From Hedera helix (lineage: Eukaryota; Streptophyta; Magnoliopsida; Apiales; Araliaceae), in the NCBI GenBank assembly GCA_947179155.2, contig OX359278.1, positions 16,773,996-16,837,995 of the forward strand: a stretch of 64,000 bases of DNA, read 5' to 3'. Below the pieces are notes generated by a model that worked only from the letters and a program-made list of their open reading frames with translations, had not been told where the DNA came from and did no database searches. The translations under genes were made by a program, and so were the position numbers. Numbering within the stretch: position 1 is the first letter of the stretch; the number at the start of each line of letters is the position of its first letter. Below are positions 1 to 11,424 of this stretch, one piece after another.

Positions 1-372
1 AAAATTTTCTAAAACATAAAGTCCCGTCTTATACATATTTCGATCAAAGCAAGAAGTGTTTGAATTTTGGTAACCAACATGTGCTTAAAATAAGATATCT
101 TAGTTGGCAAAATTTACATGAAAAGAAAAAGGAAACAAAATCCTTATTTTGTTCATTTACCCAAGAGAGCAATGGACAATGGAAATAAACATGTGCCTAA
201 ATCTAAAGGAAGAGATTTGCAAAAGTATAAAATATTATCTCTTTCTCCTCCTAAGTTTCGGCCAAGTAGGCATTGCTTTATTAAAAGTCAACTATGAATC
301 CTATTTAGCATGCAAGTTACACTTAAGAAAGTATAAAATATCAACAAAAAAAAAAGGACAACATTATATATA

Positions 373-511
373 GAATAATTAAATATAATATAATATTAAA
401 TATTATATTTATTTTAATTATTAAAAAATAGTACTTGATACGAATTTTTGCATCAAGTTCTATTTTTTAATAATTAAGATTAATATTGTATTTAGTGTTA
501 TATTTTATTAT
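373..511. repeat. Fold-back hairpin, MITE-like
   Basis: An inverted repeat has core arms at 414-439 and 452-477, 26 bp each with one mismatch, around a 12-nt loop (440-451). Weaker complementarity continues outward, giving a hairpin of roughly 135-140 bp. Size, AT richness and symmetry fit a small fold-back or MITE element. No clear target-site duplication was found, so the outer ends are approximate. Confidence 0.6.
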
Positions 512-682
512 TGTGTTCGTAAACTTATTCAAAGAAAAATTATTCTTTTCCTATTAGGTATTACCAGCAAAGTGAGCTCTAAAATGGGACAAAAATTTTA
601 AAATCATTTTGGCAAAAATACTCTTAAGCCATTGGATCAAAACTTTTCAAACTTAATCTTAACCCTCCATCCCAGTCTTGCC

Positions 683-780
683 TATAAATACTTCAAGTAT
701 CTCTTCCTTTATTCCTGATCTAGCCGAGATAAATTGCCCACGTTCTCTCCAAATTCTTTCATTCTCTCAAAGTTAGATTC
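683..780 (+). promoter_or_regulatory. TATA box plus CT-rich leader
   Basis: TATAAATA at 683-690 is followed by a pyrimidine-rich stretch (CTCTTCC, CTCTCC, CATTCTCTC) typical of plant transcription starts and 5' leaders. No open reading frame follows, so this may be the promoter of a lost gene or of an LTR-like repeat. It is supported only by motif and composition. Confidence 0.35.
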
Positions 781-1680
781 TATGGGTTAATAAAGTGATC
801 AAGGAGCAAGGAAATCAATTTCACACACACACACACTTATATTGCTCACCAGTTAGCGCACGCTTAATTATATTTTTATGCTAACCTCTCACTTTCTTAT
901 TTATTTTTAACATTACTATTATAGTTCTATTTACTATATTAAACACTACAAAGCACAAAAGCAATAATACTTTCATTCATACTAAACTAATTCAAGTTAC
1001 GCATTATATATATTTATTATCTTTATAACTTGAATTGAATTTAAGCTTATAAATATTAATCAGAGTTTTATATACAGTCCTTTCAACAAAAATGAGAAAT
1101 AAGTGATCAATTTTCAAGTCCTGATACGTACACATTTATACTTAGGAATCTAGACTCTGTCAACTTGACTATTGTGAACCATAATCCTTTTAAAGAAAGT
1201 GATATAAAGCAATTTTTTCTAAGATTAGATAACTCGGCTATCCTAAGTGCAGTCTCGTGTTATTTTTATAATTCTCGAAAAGAAAAATATTTTTCCTTTG
1301 TGTATAAAAGGACGATTTGTATGTCCTCTATTTGAGAGTAATAAGTAAAATATATACATACTTGATTTACAAAGAGTCAAAGAATAACCTTACTTAAAAG
1401 CGTTAATCTCACCTTATAAAATTGTTATATATAAACCAAACTGATCATAATTCTTAAACTATCTTATTTATTGTGATCATTAGCATAACTGTGATATATC
1501 ATATTTGTAAGAATTAATCCACAACTGTCATTATCTATTTTTTGTAATATGATATATTTGACATATTTGAACTTAAACTTTATCTATCTGCTTTTTTAAG
1601 CAATAATTAAAGATGATTAAAAACTTTTTTAAACAAGGGGTAGAGTTTAGCATTCTTCTAGTGTGTGTGTGAGGAATTAA

Positions 1681-1935
1681 GTGATTCTAGTTTCAAGACC
1701 AGTGTCTTAAAAATGCCATAAGTTTGGGTTTTTAAGCGAGTGCAGAAGAAAAAAGACATTAAGTTCCAAGACCAGCCGAGAAGGAATATAAGTAGCTCTA
1801 GAAAGAGAATATGTCATTCTTGAAGAATACTAGGTGATAGTAGTTCTAAGACAGGAACATATTTGTATAGAGGTTTCTTCAACTATGTAAGGAGTTAAAC
1901 TGTTTTTATAGTAGAAAAATTCCAAGTCTGGGAGA
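1681..1935. repeat. Degenerate tandem repeat, about 75 bp
   Basis: Related phrases of the form AGTTYCAAGACCAG recur near 1690, 1764, 1843 and 1917, spaced about 75 bp apart, with poorly conserved sequence between them. This suggests an old tandem array just outside element A. Confidence 0.3.
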
Positions 1936-2980
1936 GGAATTTAGGGATTGGATTAGCTATAGATATCTGATAGTGATATATATAGTAAACTAAGATATAT
2001 CGTTATTATGATGCCCCCAAATTCAGATCTACACAATCCAATTTGAGTCTTCAAATGATAAACAACAAAATTATTATAATATAGTGCACAATAATATACA
2101 TCTAAGTTTTCAATATTATTGTCACACTCAATACAACACAGTGAAAACTACTACAACTACTAACTCAGACCATCACTCAATTTCCCTGCTAGTCCCAACT
2201 ACACTCTCATTTCTTGAAAGGAATTATGAAATAAAATGGTGAGCTCAAATAGCTCAATAAAGAATATCATAACTAAGATAACAATAAATAAATTATTTTT
2301 AGCCTTCAACAATGAAAAATCAGAGATTTAGAGAATAATGGATAATGAGTTTTCAACAATATCTGTAGTGGAATGAGTAATCCATTAGGATAGTAATATA
2401 GGCCATAATGTTTACTATCTTCTTTTATTTAAGAATTCACCATCAAGCTTTCATCAACTATAACACCAATGGTCATAATCATGCAAATCAACAGTTTCTC
2501 TTTGCACCCTGGCCAAATAGAACTTTCACCACATGTCCTTGCCACAAAGGTTAAACACACAACAATCATCTTATCTTTGCGCCCAGGCCAAAGATATTTA
2601 TAACGGCTTGATTCTTGATGATTAGTACAAATAACAGTGATATAAAGGATGAATGAAAATAATAAGAATAATAAGATAAAAGAATAAACATTCGAGATTT
2701 GAAATTTAATTTGTCTAGAGTTCACTAATGTCCAAATTGTCAACACGATGTCCAAAATAGTTCAGGTCAATAGGAAGGTTCATGTGAAATAATATTAGAT
2801 GAAGTGCAAACTATTAAGAAAATTTGTAATCATTTCAAGAATTTTATCGTTTAATGTTAAGAATTGTAGAAACGAACAATACTTACTTATCATGGTAAGT
2901 TTAAATTTAGGAATATGAAAGAAAATGATATCCCTTACCGTAACACATAAATAGATACTGCTTTCTATGTAGTTGATCAG

Positions 2981-2981
2981 A

Positions 2982-3014
<33 letters not shown>
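2981..3014. repeat. (TA)n microsatellite
   Basis: A run of about 15 TA units inside the 3' LTR of A. The 5' LTR copy (around 30735) has only a short AT stretch here, so the run expanded after insertion. Confidence 0.9.
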
Positions 3015-3015
<1 letters not shown>

Positions 3016-3417
3016 CTGCCACATATAAATTTCATGGTGTATAGTAACTCATATAATATGAAATTTTTAAAAGTGACTTGATAGTATAAATTTGTGTAGT
3101 ATACAAAATAAAGTAGAATAAACTTTAAAATAGTTTTTGAAAATAAAATTTTAAAAGAAATCTTCAAGAGAAAACTTTTCAAAATGAATACTCGAATGGA
3201 AGAATTATAAACACCGTATGATGTGTGTGGGTAATTGAGACCAACTTTTATAGAAAAACTTACCCGAATAATACTTGCACTCTTATTGATCTTCACCATT
3301 ACTTAAGATAGTCTTAATACACTCAGAGAAACACTTGCACAAAAAAAAAATGAAAAAATTGAGAGTAAAAGAAAGAATAAATATGAAAGTTATAAAAACT
3401 CCTTATGTTAAGGTCTC

Positions 3418-3425
3418 TATTTATA
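3418..3425 (-). promoter_or_regulatory. LTR TATA box, 3' LTR of A
   Basis: TATTTATA on the plus strand reads TATAAATA on the minus strand. The same box is at 31149-31156 in the 5' LTR, and its orientation agrees with the coding strand of A. Confidence 0.7.
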
Positions 3426-3454
3426 GCCAAAACTTTAATCATCTTATCACAATT

Positions 3455-3735
3455 CAAGATTTTCTAATTTGATCTATACCACACATTTTAGATTTCCTTT
3501 AATCTATACCATACATTTCAGATTTTCACATTTATTACATTATCTTTAATCTATACCACATATTTCAATTTTTTTTTAATCTATATCACACATTTCAGAT
3601 TTCTACACTTATTAAGATTATATTTAATCTATACCACACATTTTAGATTTTCAGCTTTAATCTATACTACACATTTCAGATTTTCACACTTATTAGATTA
3701 TCTTTAATATATACTACACATTTTAGATTTGTTAT
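3455..3735. repeat. Tandem array inside the LTR of A
   Basis: At least seven copies of a unit close to TTAATCTATACCACACATTT, often followed by CAGATTTTCACACTTATTAGATTATC. The homologous part of the 5' LTR (31195-31385) has the same units in different number, so the array belongs to the LTR and has changed copy number. Confidence 0.75.
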
Positions 3736-4333
3736 TATATCGAATTATTATGAACATATCAAACAAGTAGTTGGTTTTTGAAGTTAGAGACTCACAATAT
3801 TAGCAATTAGGTCGTTACTAAGAAAGAGGGGGCCTTTCGTCAATACGGCGTGTTGCCTTCTGTTAATACGGTGCACAATAAAATAACTTTTTAGACATTG
3901 CCACTAATGCTAATCACTAATAAAAATATACCAAAATACCAATTATCAATGGACTACATTAATTAAAGTAACACTACAATAATGATAGCAATAATGTAGA
4001 AAAATAAATAAAGAAAAAGAAAGAACACGCTATTGTAACAATTATTATTTCAATAATATGAAATGTTGTACATTTGCTACTTTAACAATTATTGGTTTAA
4101 TAATGTGAACTATTATGCAATAACTAATGTGATAATTATTGGTTTAATAATGTCAAATACATTGTGTTACTGTGGAATACCGTTTCTTACTATTCATTTA
4201 TCAGCGGATATTTTAACAGTTAAAGGTAACAGTTTCACCGATAATTATTTTATTAAAAAAGTTATTACTGTCATTTTCTATATTTGACAATTATTTCAAT
4301 GCGTGACCCACCAATGATTGGTTTACCAAAATT

Positions 4334-5608
4334 TGGTGTGCTGTCCCAGGCAACCAAAAATAAAATCTTACTTTGAAAAAATATTTATGTAGTAGTGTAA
4401 GTATGAGTTGATCCCACAGAGAATGATTAATTTAATTTTATATTTTGTAAACCAAAATTGGAGATTTTTAATTAAAGAAATAATTTAAATAACGTTAACT
4501 AAAATAAACAAATATGTAAGTAATTTAATAAAATAAACCAGAAGAACAAGCTTTGGTTTAAGTTAACATCTACTATTAAGAATTCACATCTGATCATTGA
4601 TGCAAGTATAAATTAATTAATATTTTGAATATTCACCATATGAATAACTACTCGCATGTAGAATAATTTTTCTTTTCTTTCCTTAATTTTATTTAAATAG
4701 AATCACTTGGTCTAAATACCCTTACTGCTAAACAACCTCCAACACTTACTAAAGATTTAATTTAATATTAGCGTGAAGAGTTAGATAAATTGTTGAACTA
4801 AATAACACAAGCTACTCGTTTACATTTAATTTAGATGAATATTCTTCCTAAGATATAATAATTTTTTGATCTGCAAAAAAAAAATATTAATCTTAGTTGC
4901 TTCACAAACAACAGTAAATTAATGAGAATAATAAACTAGTAGGCCTTCCTAGTAATTAAACGAATTAATCATAAAAATTAAGCACGAAAGAATATTCAAT
5001 ACTCAAAATATAAATTGAACAATTAAAATAAAATAAATTTTATAGTATATTAATCTGAATGACTTCAATCACTTAAACCAATAAAAGTAATCAAATCACG
5101 CGGAAGTATAACAACTTAAAGTCCATCACCTTAATTAATTATTTGCATGAACAATTCACAGCCGCTTCATTCTTTAATTAGTTGCATTCTTTTTAATTGC
5201 ACACGGGACCCACAGAAACACATACACAAGGAATATTAAAAACAAGTTGCTAGCAATCTCAACACCTTCATTCGTCATCCGTGGAATCCATGTGCTTGTA
5301 TGCTAAGCCTCCTGCATCCGTGCATTGCGTGACTGAAATCTGTTGCACCAAAACAGCCAAACGACGCCACACCATTTTGCCTGTTGCTGAAATATGCACG
5401 CAAGGCGCGCCCGCTGCCCTTACCAGTTAATTATAGAAATGCCATTGAACCTTTAATTTCTACAAAAATAAAATTAAATAAAAATAATATAAAAATAACA
5501 AAAATGTATAAAATTAAATAAATTACCTAAAATACTAAAATACTTAAAAATTAACAAATAATTAAGCCTAAAAATACCTAATAAATAGATATAAAAATTC
5601 ATTTATCA
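4334..5608 (-). mobile_element. D1: solo LTR of the TGGTGTG...TTTATCA family
   Basis: This segment interrupts the alignment of the 3' LTR of A with its 5' LTR and matches D2 (40474-42043) nearly end to end. Shared landmarks are CCCAAAAATAAAATC near the left end, TCGATCCCACAGAGAATG-like sequence (one base differs), and TG/CA termini. A GC-rich island with CCAAACGACG lies near 5250-5430. No reading frame was found. By comparison with D2 its own orientation is minus. No clean 5-bp duplication is visible here, unlike D2, so the flanks may have been altered. Confidence 0.7.
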
Positions 5609-5781
5609 AGCGCTGTCGTACGAATTGAATATTCCTATACAAATTGAATATTTCCTGATAAATTATAATTTGTATATAACATCCTTAACTTTAAATTTTA
5701 TCAATTTAACACTTTATTGTTTCAGAATAATATTTATAAAGAAAAATTTAAATTTTATTTAATAAAAGTTGGGGTCTTACA

Positions 5782-5796
5782 ACATTCACTCCTTAT
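5782..5796 (-). other. Polypurine tract of element A
   Basis: On the minus strand AAGGAGTGAATGT directly precedes the 3' LTR start TGTAAGACC. The bases upstream encode the decayed end of pol (a GACGAAATTTTATAAGG-type end), as in chromoviruses whose pol runs into the tract. Confidence 0.75.
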
Positions 5797-5919
5797 AAAA
5801 TTTCGTCTCTGAAACTGATGTACCCAGCATTTCGAAGAGGTAAGGTTACTTAGCTTTTATTTTAGATTCTAACTCTCAGGTTATTTCCTTTGTATCTTGA
5901 TTTTTCCATAGAACCTTGA
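5797..5919 (-). pseudogene. Element A pol, C-terminal chromodomain tail
   Basis: The minus-strand translation contains KVLWKNQ followed by an acidic stretch and a PYLFEM-like end. This matches the usual chromovirus ending, in which VLW and a WE..D..R..YP.LF pattern close pol. The Trp of the WE motif and a later codon are now stops. The rest of pol is 5.5 kb away at 11425 because element C inserted exactly between the IPLV and KVLW codons. Confidence 0.8.
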
Positions 5920-6496
5920 CTTGATGTGACACTCCAGGATTTTTAGAGTAATTCCAAATAAGGATTATGATGAATTAAGTAAAGGTTAACATTTAAAACC
6001 TAGTGTTAAATGATAGAGGTATTAAGGAATTATTTATGATGTAAGCAATGTGTTAGATGACTTATGTGGTTCACTGAATATGTTGGATATATTACAAAGA
6101 GAAATGGAATGTGAAGAAGATTTATGAATATGAATTAAGAAAAGAAGGTTGAATGTGCGGAGTATTAAGTGGATTGAATAAGGGTAAGTGTGATTAAAGA
6201 AAAGAAATTTTGCGGAGAATAAGAAACTATCCTGATAAGTACCTCAAAAAATGAGTTAAAGTTTTATTAATAAATTTTTTTAGAGAATTATGAAATGTAA
6301 TACTACAAAGAAATTGTGAATTAAGTTAAAAATTTAAATATTCTGACAGTTACGACCATTATGGTATTATCCATGTGAGTTATGAATATTAAAGATGTAA
6401 AATATGATTATTATGGATTTAGTGGTTATTCATCAAGTTAAAGATATAGCAAGGTGCTATAAATAAAATACGTATGATTATTACAGTAATTATGAT

Positions 6497-6529
6497 TTCG
6501 AGGACGGAATCCTGTTAAGGGGGGAATAA
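6497..6529 (+). other. Gypsy pol end and polypurine tract of C
   Basis: TTCGAGGACGGAAT, the common plant gypsy pol ending, is followed by TTAAGGGGGGAATAA (6515-6529) and then TGTGATGACCCG, a typical LTR start. This fixes C as plus-strand. Confidence 0.85.
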
Positions 6530-8374
6530 TGTGATGACCCGAATTTTAGGGATTTACTTAAGAAAATTAAATAAGAATTTAATTAACAAGATTATCAAAG
6601 TTGTTTAAATTATTTATAATGTAAGTGATTTAAAGTAGGTGAAGGATTTTTAATTGATAAATTAAATCTATACAGAAATAGTGATAAATGGTGTTGAATT
6701 AAAATAATTGAAGAGTAAATAAATTATTTAAAAATAATTTATTAAGAATAAGAGAAATTACATGTAATGGTACAATAAAATTGTACAATTAAATTATTGT
6801 GGAGGTAGATAAATTATTATTTAAATAGCGTTATGTGGTGATGTGAGATATGAGAATTAGATATGTATATATATACGTTTGTATATATATATGTGAGCAT
6901 GCTTAATTGTGGTAATTATAAATTTCATTAATTATGGAAATAAAGGGATTAATAATTAAATTAATCCAAATTGATGAAAAGTTAATGAAGAAGTTAGTAA
7001 AATTAAAAATATTGATTATATGATTAATCAATAATTATGGTGAAGGTTTAGAAATTGTTAAGAGGATGAAGTAATTTTATAAATTATATACTAACAAAGT
7101 ATATAATTTATATATGAAAATTAAAGTAAAATATTAATGGAAGAATAATTATATAAATTATATAAGAATGATTATATATAAGAGGATGAAATTAATGAGG
7201 GAGTGAATAAATGTATAATTATTGGTTATATAATTAATCGATAATTATGGAGGAATGTTGGAAATTATTAAATAGGAGAATGTAATTATATAAATTATAT
7301 AATAATAAATTATATAATTTATATAAGAAAGTTAATATAAATAGTAAAGAAATGAAAAAATAAATGAGAAAAAGAAATGTTTTAATTTATTAAAATTATG
7401 TTTATTGTTTAATGGAGTTGTTATGATTTTTATTGGAGATAATATTTTAGAAACGTGAACATGTTGATGTAACATGTTGTCCAAGTAACGAAGTGAAAAA
7501 GTATGAAAAATAATTTTTATATGTATGAATTATTTTACGAATTTTGGAGGTATAAATTACCTCATATAATTACATACATGTTATTATGCGTGTACAAAAT
7601 TTGTCAAGTAAAGTATCGAAAAGAGGTCTAAATATTATTTATAAATCATGCTATGATTTTTAGTGAATTAAAATAAATATTTTATATACATTATATAAAA
7701 TATTTATTACACGAAATAATTGCGTAATGTGTTAAATAATTAATTATACATGAGTTTGTGGTTAATTTGTGAGCATCAAGGTCGGTTGATGGCATGCTAA
7801 GTCGGTGGACTTTTTGTGTAAGTTCCAAATTAATTAAATTTGGTTGGCTATTAAAGGAAAAGAAATAAGAAGGAAAAAGAAATAAAAAGGAAACAAACAC
7901 AACCAACATATTTCTTCCTCCTCCATTATCATCACCGCCACCGGACCACCATAGGAGGAAAATTTTTGGTGCCATCCAAGTGGAGAATAGCTTCAAAGGA
8001 GGATTTGTAAACCTAAGGAAGGTATAAAATTCTTTTAATTGAATTATTTTAGCAATTATGGTGATAAATATATTTTATGGAAAAATTAGTAAATAATAAA
8101 ATAATTATTCTAAATAATTTTTAGATATAGATTTATGGATTATATGATTTTTAGTATAATTATGTTGTGAAATTTAGTGCAAAAATGGATGATTTTTGGT
8201 GGGTGGCGTACTGTTTGGATGGAAGAAGAAGGGAAAAAAAAAAAAAAATCTTGGCTGCCCGCGCAATACGCGGCGACCAATTTTTTTTCTAAAGTCGCGG
8301 ACCGAAACGACGGCGTTTCGGGCACGCGGAAGAAAGGGCCGCGCCATGTGCGGTTGTGATTTCGATGATGACTG

Positions 8375-8396
8375 AGCCAAACGACGTCGTTTGGCT
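8375..8396. repeat. Perfect 22-bp palindrome in LTR of C
   Basis: The sequence is its own reverse complement, with core CCAAACGACGTCGTTTGG flanked by AG and CT. A second imperfect palindrome, CGAAACG/CGTTTCG arms, lies at 8303-8320. Both sit in a GC-rich island upstream of the LTR end. Confidence 0.85.
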
Positions 8397-8800
8397 GGCA
8401 AGGGGGAGACTGCGTGCAATGCGGGGCGGTCGGTCACGCAGTGAAATTACCAGCGTGCCCCTGACCTTTTCCAGAAATGTCGGGAGTGTCCCTTAGCCTC
8501 TAAAATTATGATTATGCCCCTTGCCTTTCCGAAAAATGCCAAATACGTCCCTAAAGTCGCGAAAATTACGAAAATGCCCTCAAAAATTATTTTTAATTGA
8601 AATAAATGTTTAAAAATTGTTGAAAAATTATAGAAAAATACTAAAAATATAGAAATAATATTTGGGCGTTACATTTAATATTTTTGTAAAAATATTAAAT
8701 ATTGGGGATTAATATTTAAATATTTTAAATATTAATCTAATAAGTTTAAAAATTTAGAAAATGATTAAATAAAAATTCGGACAACCGAATACGCTAAATT

Positions 8801-10339
8801 TGTTAGAGTTGATGCCTTAGAGGCTAATTATTTGATGTAATTGCTTAATATTTTTGATATTATATTTGATTGCATAAATGAATTATTTTATTATGATTTC
8901 ATTTACTGCGTTAAATAAATGTTAGCATAATAAAAGTCCTTAGAATAGTGATACGAATTATATAGCTTCAAGTATGTGACTTGAACATGAGATTATATAA
9001 TTACAATTAGTATCATTGCTCTTAAATGTCCCTAGTCGAGTATCATTGTTAATGGGACAACAATGGTGCATTGAGACTAGTATGTGGATTGACTGATGGC
9101 CAAATCTCATTGGTCATAAATATATGAGATATTTGAGTCAATGCATAGGTACATGTTAGAAAATAATGTACTGGACAGACCCACCATGAGAATTCTACAT
9201 GGACCATTATGCAAAGTGTCATAAGAAATTCTCATAGTGACAATAATGTAATGATCCTCCGACCTGAAGTCACTATATTATTACACGAGAATTTGTGTAC
9301 TTTGATATCATCAAAGGTCACCTTTAATAGGGTGGACAATAAATGTGATTATTGGGTACATCATAAATCGTGTGAGGAATATGAGTGATCTAGATGAAAT
9401 TTAACCCTCCTATATATTAGGGGTGATATCCACAGGCCTCTTGATTGAGTAAGACTATGAAATGCATGGCCATGCTCAAATAGTGATTTGTTTCATATAG
9501 TCTACTCATTAATCAAGAAAACTCAGATTAAATTATGAAGAGTATGACACTTTCCATGTCTCGAGTTTAATCTAGGATGTCAAGGTTAAAAGGATTTAAT
9601 TACTTTGAAACATTGGTCACGAAAAGGTTGTATCGAATCACCAATCTTATTATTATTTGAGTAGCAGTGATGCATTACTAGATGCCGCTCGCTGTTTATA
9701 ATTTTATAATATGATTTTATAATTATTGTCAATATAATAATAACCTATTGGGTCACACACGTATAACGTATTTAAAAGCGAATTAATTTAAATTGTAAGT
9801 ATTTTAAATATGTCAATATGATTGATAGTATTTAAAATTACGAATTTAAATTAATAGGATAATTTGTATATATGTATATTAATTAAGTAAGACTTAATTA
9901 AAATATAATATATATAAATTTGAATTTTATTTTTCTAATTAAATTAGGTTTGGTTAATTCCTATTAACTACTATATATATGATATATCAGTAGTCTAAAT
10001 CACGTAAGGAAAAAACTAAAAATCCTAGCCGCTTTCAGAAAAAGGCTAGAGAGAAAAATAGTTTAGAAATTCTGATCTTGGTGGCTAGTACCGCAGATCC
10101 CTTTTGCTGCAGATCGTGTGACGGTTCGTGGAGCGTTCGTGTGGATACCGTAGAGACGCAGTCGCTGGATTGCGTTGAAGATTCGAAGCCGTTCCAGAAT
10201 TCCATCATTTCCTGTCCATCTCGGATAATCGGTAAAATAATCTAAACCTCTGAATTAATCTGTTTTCGCTTGGATCCTGTCTTAGGGTTTCAGATTTTTT
10301 TTTAAATTTCGCTGCTTTCACTGTGTCGAAACCCTAACA
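8801..10339 (+). mobile_element. S1: solo Ty1/copia-type LTR
   Basis: It begins TGTTAGAGTTGATGCC, ends AAACCCTAACA and is flanked by perfect AAATT duplications (8796-8800 and 10340-10344). It matches S2 (22628-24163) with only scattered substitutions and tiny indels. A TATATATA stretch at 9972-9979 and a leader with CCTAGCCGCTTTCAG fit a plus-oriented LTR. The TGTTAG...CTAACA ends and a GATGCC(C/T)TAGAGGC start are usual for plant copia LTRs. There is no internal region, so it is a solo LTR formed by LTR-LTR recombination. Confidence 0.88.
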
Positions 10340-11424
10340 AAATTTTATCTGATAAGCCGGGTTGTCCGCATTGAACATGTTTTATATTAAGTTAAATTAA
10401 TATATTAAGGGACGATGTTAATTTAATTAACCTTATTATTTGATAATTGGTCTAGAGATGATATTAATTAAGTAAATTAATATCATGAGAGGATAAATAA
10501 TTATTAATTAATTATTTTATGGTCATAGGTTGTTCGAAAAAGGGTTTTGAGCTATCAATTAAATAATTGGACATCAAGGCAAGTTCTTTAGTACTTTTAT
10601 GTTAAATATTTGTCGATTATGATATGTAATTCTTGTTTCAAATGCATATAAATTATGTGTTATGTGATCTGTAGATTATATGACAACGATGTGTACTTTG
10701 TGCTATAATATGATTGTATGTGAGATATAATGCTTAAGTAGAAGCACAACACATGATGTATGACACACACAGAGCATGCTATGCTATGTGCTACGTGAAG
10801 GTGTAAACTATTGAACTTGCTGAGCCGTTGTGTTCATTACTTGCATAATATATATTTTTGCAGGGAAAGATATAAATTTCAAGAATATCGGATTATGTTA
10901 GAGATGGATCAACTTAGAAGGTTGTAAATAAAATTGTTATATTCAATGTGGTAAATTGCAAAGTTTATATTGATGTTTCGTATGTACATATATGTTGGAT
11001 CCGGATAGGACGAATAGAGTTAAATTGTGTACTGTGATTACTCAAGGTAGTTGTTACCTTAGAAACTATTATATGTCTAATTATGAATTATGAAACAAAG
11101 AAAATTGTATGGATATGAACAATATTAAATTGTGAATGTTGAGCTTTATGACACTGGTAATAGAAAGAAAAAGTAAAGGTTGCGATCTAGGGACTAGGAT
11201 CGGGATATTAAGTTCTTAAATATTCAAATACTTTAATATAATAATTGAAAAAAAAATTATACCGAAAAATTTGGTAATTAATGACTGCCATGTCAATTAA
11301 TGGGTTAAATAAGGTGATTCCAGATTTATTAACGAACCAAAATTTGGACGTTAAGGAGATAATATTTAATAAATATAAAATTAAGGTAATAAGGTTGGTC
11401 GAATTTCGGGGTCGTTACACTAGA

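Larger units (their letters stand above)
1..2006. other. Left flank of element A, no gene recognised
   Basis: AT-rich DNA with no reading frame that I recognise. It holds a fold-back hairpin (373-511), a TATA box followed by a CT-rich leader (683-780), a short CA run near 823-835 and weak repeats of about 75 bp (1681-1935). It ends at the 5-bp GTTAT (2002-2006) that is the left target-site copy of element A. I could not match it to the right flank of A by eye. Confidence 0.6.
2007..5781 (-). repeat. 3' LTR of element A
   Basis: It matches 27838-32118 over its whole length apart from private insertions. On the minus strand it starts TGTAAGACCCC (5781 leftwards) and ends GGGGGCATCATA, against TGTAATACCTC and GGGGGCGTCACA in the 5' LTR; the terminal CA has decayed to TA. 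It contains a reverse TATA box (3418-3425), a tandem CTATACCACACATTTCAG array and the inserted LTR D1 (4334-5608). Without D1 it is about 2.5 kb. Confidence 0.88.
5925..11419 (+). mobile_element. Element C: internally deleted Ty3/gypsy element
   Basis: It begins TGTGACACTCC and ends GGGGTCGTTACA, flanked by CTTGA (5920-5924) and CTAGA (11420-11424), a 5-bp duplication with one change. Inside are a short 5' part that resembles an LTR start (5925 to about 6490), the last codons of a gypsy pol with polypurine tract (6497-6529) and a 3' LTR (6530-11419). All of gag and nearly all of pol are missing, so a deletion joined LTR sequence to the pol end. Solo copia LTR S1 sits inside. Removing C restores the pol frame of element A. 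Confidence 0.8.
6530..11419 (+). repeat. 3' LTR of element C, interrupted by S1
   Basis: It starts TGTGATGACCCGAATTTTAG and ends TTTCGGGGTCGTTACA. Excluding S1 and one TSD copy it is about 3.35 kb. It holds a GC-rich island (8245-8580) with two palindromes built on ACGACG. Around 10815-10845 is the phrase AACTTGCTGAGCCGTTGTG, of a kind common in plant gypsy LTRs. No coding sequence was seen. Confidence 0.75.

Noticed and set aside
2429..3299. Minus-strand ORFs in the 3' LTR of A
   Set aside because: The homologous frames in the 5' LTR are broken in different places, so they are not conserved coding sequence.
8174..8437. Overlapping ORFs on both strands in the GC-rich part of the LTR of C
   Set aside because: They come from stop-poor GC-rich LTR sequence and encode no recognisable domain. 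The region is inside an LTR.
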